From CAYJQO01 sp964372445 (GTDB taxonomy: Bacteria > Patescibacteriota > Minisyncoccia > UBA6257 > GWB1-50-10), in assembly GCA_964372445.1 (NCBI GenBank), contig CAYJQO010000024.1:1-9727 (forward strand): a stretch of 9,727 bases of DNA, written 5' to 3'. Position numbers and translations under genes: made by a program. Shown piece by piece: positions 6,763 through 9,727 of the stretch. The notes under the pieces were generated by a model. It was not told the origin of the DNA and did not search any database. It saw nothing but the letters and a program-made list of their open reading frames with translations. Numbering within the stretch: position 1 is the first letter of the stretch; each line of letters begins with the position of its first letter.

Positions 6763-6874
6763 TCATCCACGATACAGGTACAGGATTTATAGAATGACCA
6801 CACGTCGGTTCTGATAGACAAAGGAACATCAGAGCACAGAAAGGTCGATTTGAGGTAGTACCGCCCAGAAAGCT
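6763..6874 (+). promoter_or_regulatory. Long khpA leader with mini-ORF and hairpin
   Basis: This 112-base untranslated leader is the only long one in the window. It contains a seven-codon reading frame (6794-6814, MTTRRF then TGA). An 8-base-pair stem follows, 6808-6815 with 6828-6835, including one G-U pair, and its 12-base loop shows AAAGGAA (6820-6826). The stop codon of the mini-ORF lies within the left arm, so a terminating ribosome would cover it. No U-run follows, so it is not an intrinsic terminator. A control element is inference. Confidence 0.4.
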
Positions 6875-7180
6875 ATGACAACTAAGGCGATGAGTGACCA
6901 GCAGTTTCTTGAGTACGTCGTTCAGTCTATCGTTGATCACCCGGACGAGGTGAAGGTTGATCGGAAGGTAGACGAAATGGGTGTGCTGCTTACCCTCCGC
7001 GTGCACCCCCAGGACATGGGGCAGGTGGTCGGTCGGCAGGGATCGACGGCAAAAGCCATTCGCTCCCTGTTGCGGATTGTCGGTATCCGGAACAGCGCGC
7101 GCGTGAACCTCAAGATCGAAGAGCCTGAGGGTTCGACACGAACCCCACGGGAGCCCAGAGCGGTTGCACCGGAGCACTAG
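6875..7180 (+). CDS. khpA: KH-domain RNA-binding protein (KhpA family)
   Basis: KhpA is a small RNA-binding protein of one KH domain; in Gram-positive bacteria it pairs with KhpB (Jag/EloR) and affects cell division and growth. The product is 101 residues, slightly longer than the usual 75-85. Residues 11-26 (FLEYVVQSIVDHPDEV) form the family's first helix, LRVHPQDMGQVVG leads into the GRQG loop at 53-56, and STAKAIRSLLRIVG is the following helix. The last 20 residues are a charged proline-containing tail. An in-frame ATG at 6890 would give a start closer to the family (MSDQQFLEYV); neither ATG has a good Shine-Dalgarno, so the exact start is open. The gene sits between rpsP and trmD, has its own very strong promoter, and ends at an intrinsic terminator, so it is a one-gene unit. 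No KhpB partner is in the window. Confidence 0.9.
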   Translation: MTTKAMSDQQFLEYVVQSIVDHPDEVKVDRKVDEMGVLLTLRVHPQDMGQVVGRQGSTAKAIRSLLRIVGIRNSARVNLKIEEPEGSTRTPREPRAVAPEH

Positions 7181-7199
7181 GCGCTCCGGGATCCGCTCA

Positions 7200-7233
7200 A
7201 AAAACTGATCCGCCAACCGGCGGATCAGTTTTT
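7200..7233. terminator. Strong intrinsic terminator after khpA, possibly bidirectional
   Basis: A perfect 10-base-pair stem, CTGATCCGCC (7205-7214) with GGCGGATCAG (7219-7228), has an AACC loop and is flanked by five A on the left and five T on the right. It lies 20 bases after the khpA stop. Because of the A/T symmetry it could work on both strands, though no converging gene exists here. Confidence 0.93.
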
Positions 7234-7242
7234 GCTCACCCG

Positions 7243-7251
7243 TGGTATACT
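7243..7251 (+). promoter_or_regulatory. Extended -10 promoter for trmD
   Basis: TGG followed by TATACT (7246-7251, 5 of 6) is an extended -10 element. The -35 position at 17-base spacing (7223-7228) falls inside the terminator stem and is not consensus, which an extended -10 can tolerate. The start near 7258 gives an 11-base leader. Confidence 0.55.
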
Positions 7252-7268
7252 CTCTCCCACAGGATCGC

Positions 7269-7940
7269 ATGCTCACCTTCCATATCATTACCGTGTTCCC
7301 GAAGGCCCTCACCTCCTACCTTACGGTTTCACTCCTGGGGCGGGCTATCCGGAAGCGGCTCGTGAAGGTAAACCTGGTTCCGCTCCACCGCTTCGCGAAA
7401 GGGAAACACCGATCGGTAGATGATTCCCCGTACGGCGGGGGACCGGGGATGGTGCTCCGGGTTGCACCCATCTACCGTGCCGTCCAGTCGGTTCGTGGGA
7501 GGTTCCGGAAACGTCAGCGGTCACGGGTGATACTCTTCTCGACGCGCGGCAAGGTGTTTGACCAGGCGACGGCTCGCCGCTTCGCAACCTACGATGCGCT
7601 CATCCTTATTTGCGGACGCTACGAGGGTGTCGACGAGCGCGTGGCCGAGCACATTGCGGATGAGGAAATTTCGATGGGCAGCTACGTGCTCGCCGGAGGT
7701 GAGCTCCCGGCCCTCACGGTCGTGGAAGCGGTTGCCCGGCACGTCCCGGGTGTGCTCGGCAAGCGGGAATCGCTCGAAGAGGTGAAAGGCTCCTACCCCG
7801 TCTACACGCGCCCCGAGGTCTTCACCCCTGGGCGTGTGGGCCGCGCAAAGGTGCAGCGGCGGCACCGGTGGCGCGTGCCCGCCATGCTCATCTCCGGAAA
7901 CCATCGAAACATTGAGCGCTGGCGCGAGCGTCACCGTTAA
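7269..7940 (+). CDS. trmD: tRNA (guanine-N1)-methyltransferase TrmD, C-terminally short
   Basis: TrmD transfers a methyl group from S-adenosylmethionine to N1 of G37 next to the anticodon and prevents +1 frameshifting. The product is 223 residues against about 240-255 for usual TrmD. The knotted SPOUT fold is clear: MLTFHIITVFP at the start, HRSVDDSPYGGGPGM at 47-61, LICGRYEGVDERV at 113-125, and ISMGSYVLAGGELPA at 134-148. R157 matches E. coli R154, and YTRPEVF follows at 179-185. The protein ends just after SGNHRNIERWR, so the small C-terminal tRNA-binding helices are missing. The loop between GVLG and YTRPE is five residues shorter than in E. coli and lacks the D of the EDSF motif (E. coli D169). 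The ATG at 7269 has AGGA four bases upstream. No rimM or rplS is adjacent. Confidence 0.93.
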   Translation: MLTFHIITVFPKALTSYLTVSLLGRAIRKRLVKVNLVPLHRFAKGKHRSVDDSPYGGGPGMVLRVAPIYRAVQSVRGRFRKRQRSRVILFSTRGKVFDQATARRFATYDALILICGRYEGVDERVAEHIADEEISMGSYVLAGGELPALTVVEAVARHVPGVLGKRESLEEVKGSYPVYTRPEVFTPGRVGRAKVQRRHRWRVPAMLISGNHRNIERWRERHR

Positions 7941-7962
7941 GGTGATCGTGAGACCGCTGACC

Positions 7963-7992
7963 TTTACACGGGGCGAACCACCGTTGTATAGT
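7963..7992 (+). promoter_or_regulatory. Promoter for rpsB-tsf, near-leaderless
   Basis: TTTACA (7963-7968, 5 of 6), an 18-base spacer, then TATAGT (7987-7992, 5 of 6). Transcription would start near 7999, about five bases before the rpsB ATG, leaving no room for a Shine-Dalgarno or for an autoregulatory S2 leader such as that of E. coli. Confidence 0.65.
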
Positions 7993-8003
7993 GTCTAGCA
8001 CCT

Positions 8004-8741
8004 ATGGTAGCCAATGGTACGGTAAGCGATGAAACGGCGATAGGGCTTGCGAAGACTGGCGTGCTCTTCGGTCACCGCAAATCAAAGACGCATCCGCGGA
8101 TGCGGCCCTTCATCGGCGGCATGAAGAATGAGGTTGAGCTTCTGGATCCTTATGAGATTCTCAAGCATCTCGAGCAAGCAATGGTGTTCCTGAAAGAGAA
8201 GGTGCGCGGGGGCGGCCTCGTGCTCTTGGTTGGGACCACACCGAGTGCCCGGACGACCATTGAGGGGTTTGCCCGCGAGTGCGCTTTTCCGTACGTTACC
8301 GGGCGCTGGCTCGGTGGCACGCTGACCAACTTTAAAATGATCACGGATCGGCTACGGCACTATGCCGACCTCAAGGCCAAGCGGCAGCAGGGCGAGCTCT
8401 TGAAGTACACCAAGAAGGAGCAGCAGGGGTTCAACAAGGAAATTGCGAAGCTTGCTAAAATGTTTGATGGGTTGGTGCCGCTCGTGCGGCTCCCGGACGT
8501 GCTCTTCGTGGTAGATATCGCTGCGCACATGACAGCGGTCCGTGAGGCTCGGAAGATCGGCATCCCGATCGTCGCGATCCTGGATACGGACGATGATCCC
8601 GAATTGGTTGACCACCCCATTTTCGCGAATGATCGGGCGAAATCGAGCATCGATTGGGTAGTGAACCAGCTACAGGCGGCGGTGCTCACGGCAAAGGCGG
8701 AACGAGCTGCTGCGGTAAACCAGTCGCCACCGGCGGCGTAG
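8004..8741 (+). CDS. rpsB: Small ribosomal subunit protein uS2
   Basis: S2 is a late-assembling 30S protein that helps recruit S1. The product is 245 residues, normal length. Typical blocks are seen: TGVLFGHRKS at about 18-27, MRPFIGG at about 33-39, LLVGTTPSA, then YVTGRWLGGTLTNFK at about 98-112, and PDVLFVVDIAAHMTAVREA with IPIVAILDTDDDPELVDHPI near 170-210. The first block reads HRKSKTHPRM where most S2 have a tryptophan (RWNPKM), a small change. A coiled-coil-like stretch rich in lysine and glutamine (about 120-150) matches the S2 helical hairpin. The C-terminus ends in an alanine-rich tail. tsf follows nine bases later, the classic rpsB-tsf operon. There is no Shine-Dalgarno. Confidence 0.97.
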   Translation: MVANGTVSDETAIGLAKTGVLFGHRKSKTHPRMRPFIGGMKNEVELLDPYEILKHLEQAMVFLKEKVRGGGLVLLVGTTPSARTTIEGFARECAFPYVTGRWLGGTLTNFKMITDRLRHYADLKAKRQQGELLKYTKKEQQGFNKEIAKLAKMFDGLVPLVRLPDVLFVVDIAAHMTAVREARKIGIPIVAILDTDDDPELVDHPIFANDRAKSSIDWVVNQLQAAVLTAKAERAAAVNQSPPAA

Positions 8742-8750
8742 GTAGCATCC

Positions 8751-9191
8751 ATGATCGGTGATATCCAGAAACTTCGCGATATGACGGGGGCTGGGGTGAT
8801 GGAGTGCAAGCGGGCGCTCGGTGATGCCCGGGGTAACCTCACACAGGCCGTCGCGCTCATCCACGAACGTGGTGCAGCTAGGGCGGAGAAGCGGCAGGCT
8901 CGGGGAACAGGGGCAGGCCTCATCGAGACGTACGTGCACAACGAACGCATCGGCGTAATCCTCGAGCTGCGTGCCGAGACCGATTTTGTGGTTCGTTCGG
9001 CGCCATTCCGCATGCTCGCCCGAGACCTGGCCATGCACGTTGCCGCGATGGCCCCAGAGACGCGGGACGAGCTCCTCACCCAACTGTACGTGAAAGATGC
9101 GCAGCTCACCGTCGCCGACCTTGTGAAACGTGTAGCAGCACAGGTGGGGGAGCACATTCAGGTGGAGCGGTTTACCCGGTACGAGATATAG
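8751..9191 (+). CDS. tsf: Elongation factor Ts, minimal form
   Basis: EF-Ts is the nucleotide exchange factor that releases GDP from EF-Tu. The product is only 146 residues; E. coli EF-Ts has 283 and the short Thermus form about 196. The N-terminal UBA-like domain is clear: IQKLRDMTGAGVMECKRAL, then RGAARAEKR near 40-48. The core has the TDFV motif at 77-80, which contains the EF-Tu-contacting D-F pair, and LARDLAMHVAAM at 89-100. The protein then goes almost directly to the family's last strand, GEHIQVERFTRYE at 133-145. Compared with Thermus, a block of roughly 50 residues before that strand is absent. The reading frame is clean and both ends match the family, so this looks like a genuine compact form rather than a frameshift. 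The gene is nine bases after rpsB and three before the next gene. Confidence 0.94.
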   Translation: MIGDIQKLRDMTGAGVMECKRALGDARGNLTQAVALIHERGAARAEKRQARGTGAGLIETYVHNERIGVILELRAETDFVVRSAPFRMLARDLAMHVAAMAPETRDELLTQLYVKDAQLTVADLVKRVAAQVGEHIQVERFTRYEI

Positions 9192-9194
9192 GCA

Positions 9195-9542
9195 ATGTCG
9201 TGGCTCTCCTTCATACTGGAGCTGATCACCATGGCTAGTCTTGGGTTGGTGGTGTACGTGCTCCTGCGTGCGCTCCCGCGGGTGAGTGACCGGGACGTGA
9301 CACCGCAGCCATCAGGCCAATCGTCCCACTGGTTCATCGAATACCTCGAGCGAGTGGATGAGTGGCTTCTCTCCTTTGTTGAGAAGCTGCTGCGGCGGAT
9401 CCGCGTATTTACGTTGAAGCTAGACAACGTGGTGAGTGCTAAGCTCCACCGTTTCAAGCGGGAGGGCGCTAAGGAGACTGGTTTTCCGGCAGAGTCGCCG
9501 AAGGCGAACAACAGCTCGACGGAACCGCCGGTTTCAGGGTAG
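9195..9542 (+). CDS. Small single-pass membrane protein, function unknown
   Basis: I do not recognise a named family. The product is 115 residues. Residues 4-26 form one hydrophobic helix (start MSWLSFILELITMASLGLVV) followed by arginines at 26 and 29, which suggests a C-terminus on the cytoplasmic side. Residues 31-45 are a polar linker. Residues 46-90 form an amphipathic, arginine- and lysine-rich helix pair with hydrophobic spacing (WFIEYLERVDEWLLSFVEKL, then RIRVFTLKLDNVV). The last 25 residues are polar and probably disordered. The ATG is three bases after the tsf stop, so it is very likely co-transcribed and translationally coupled with rpsB-tsf. Its stop codon lies in the candidate -10 box of the tRNA gene. 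Codon use resembles its neighbours and no frame decay is seen. Confidence 0.75.
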   Translation: MSWLSFILELITMASLGLVVYVLLRALPRVSDRDVTPQPSGQSSHWFIEYLERVDEWLLSFVEKLLRRIRVFTLKLDNVVSAKLHRFKREGAKETGFPAESPKANNSSTEPPVSG

Positions 9543-9545
9543 AAT
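9516..9545 (+). promoter_or_regulatory. Candidate promoter for tRNA-Tyr
   Basis: TCGACG (9516-9521, 4 of 6), an 18-base spacer, then TAGAAT (9540-9545, 5 of 6). The TAG is also the stop codon of the upstream gene. Transcription would start near 9552, three bases before the mature tRNA. Confidence 0.45.
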
Positions 9546-9554
9546 GGTGGCGGC

Positions 9555-9641
9555 GCGCAGGTAGACCCGTAGGGGGCGGGGGTTGACTGTAAATCAACTG
9601 TCCTTGTGGCCTCGTGAGTTCGACTCTCACCCTGCGCACCA
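9555..9641 (+). tRNA. tRNA-Tyr(GTA), CCA encoded
   Basis: An 87-base class II tRNA. The acceptor stem GCGCAGG (9555-9561) pairs perfectly with CCTGCGC (9631-9637), followed by discriminator A and an encoded CCA. The anticodon stem GTTGA/TCAAC (9582-9586, 9594-9598) holds loop CTGTAAA with anticodon GTA at 9589-9591. The T stem GTGAG/CTCAC holds loop TTCGACT. The 15-base variable region (9599-9613) can form a short arm with one mismatch, as expected for bacterial tRNA-Tyr. The D region (9564-9581) is irregular: it offers only a 3-base CCC/GGG stem, offset by two bases from the normal position. Identity is firm; whether the D-arm is fully functional is less certain. Confidence 0.93.
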
Positions 9642-9727
9642 CATAGGAAATTGCAAGCAAGCAGGGTTCGCCTCAAAACCGCAAAAGAACCCGTTAAAAA
9701 CATCGGCTCGAACCATATTTTGTAGAA
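9642..9727. other. Window-end intergenic stretch, nothing supported
   Basis: No gene, tRNA or promoter is convincing. A 6-base inverted repeat, GGGTTC (9664-9669) with GAACCC (9687-9692), has a 17-base loop and no T-run, so it is a poor terminator candidate for the tRNA. Confidence 0.3.

Noticed and set aside
7242..7268. GTG start nine codons upstream for TrmD
   Set aside because: It lies in the -10 promoter element, and TrmD proteins start at the strand MLTFHIITVFP.
8360..9157. Minus-strand frame of 265 codons opposite rpsB and tsf
   Set aside because: Antisense shadow; composition (many Ser, Arg, Ala) reflects reverse reading of conserved ribosomal genes.
9664..9692. Inverted repeat after tRNA-Tyr as a terminator
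   Set aside because: Only six base pairs with a 17-base loop and no T-run.
9158..9703. Minus-strand reading frame of 181 codons across the tRNA-Tyr and the small membrane gene
   Set aside because: Part of it is a translation of the antisense of the tRNA (the GESRTHEATRTVDLQSTPAP type peptide often misannotated in genomes), and it covers genuine plus-strand features.
1..9727. Mobile element, CRISPR array, toxin-antitoxin or defence system
   Set aside because: No transposase, integrase, direct-repeat array, terminal inverted repeats or defence-type domains are visible; all genes but one are core housekeeping genes.

Overview
The window is a gene-dense, GC-rich piece of bacterial core chromosome. 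It holds DNA replication, RNA processing, ribosome and translation genes and no mobile element, CRISPR array, phage gene or recognisable defence cassette. Several features fit the Candidate Phyla Radiation (Patescibacteria, Parcubacteria-like): very short intergenic spaces, a 146-residue EF-Ts, a 732-residue SMC, a TrmD without its C-terminal domain, and a KH-domain gene where rimM usually lies between rpsP and trmD. TGA is used as a stop (rnc, smc) and never has to be read through, so the standard bacterial code applies, not the TGA-glycine code of Gracilibacteria. The lineage call is inference, about 70 percent sure.

Layout. Positions 1-1794, minus strand: the first 598 codons of dnaE (DNA polymerase III alpha), cut by the window edge. 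Positions 1795-2023: divergent intergenic region. Everything else is on the plus strand: rnhB (2024-2659); rpmF (2716-2883), nusB (2897-3367), rnc (3419-4138) and smc (4138-6336), which look like one operon; rpsP (6383-6718); khpA (6875-7180), followed by a strong bidirectional terminator (7200-7233); trmD (7269-7940); rpsB (8004-8741), tsf (8751-9191) and a small membrane-protein gene (9195-9542), which look like one operon; and tRNA-Tyr (9555-9641). The last 86 bases show nothing I can support.

Regulation. Most transcription units have a recognisable sigma70-type promoter so close to the gene that the predicted transcript starts 2 to 15 bases before the start codon (rnhB, rpmF, rpsP, trmD, rpsB). 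The exception is khpA: a perfect TTGACA-N17-TATAAT promoter with a leader of about 112 bases that contains a seven-codon mini-ORF and a hairpin. Two promoters (rpsP, tRNA-Tyr) overlap the stop codon of the preceding gene.

How it fits together: DnaE copies the chromosome, RNase HII removes ribonucleotides, and SMC organises the DNA. NusB and RNase III act in rRNA transcription and processing. S16, L32, S2 and KhpA serve the ribosome and RNA, and TrmD, EF-Ts and tRNA-Tyr serve translation. The points most worth a second look are the miniature SMC with no visible hinge, the minimal EF-Ts, active-site changes in RNase III and TrmD, the near-leaderless promoter architecture, and the khpA leader.
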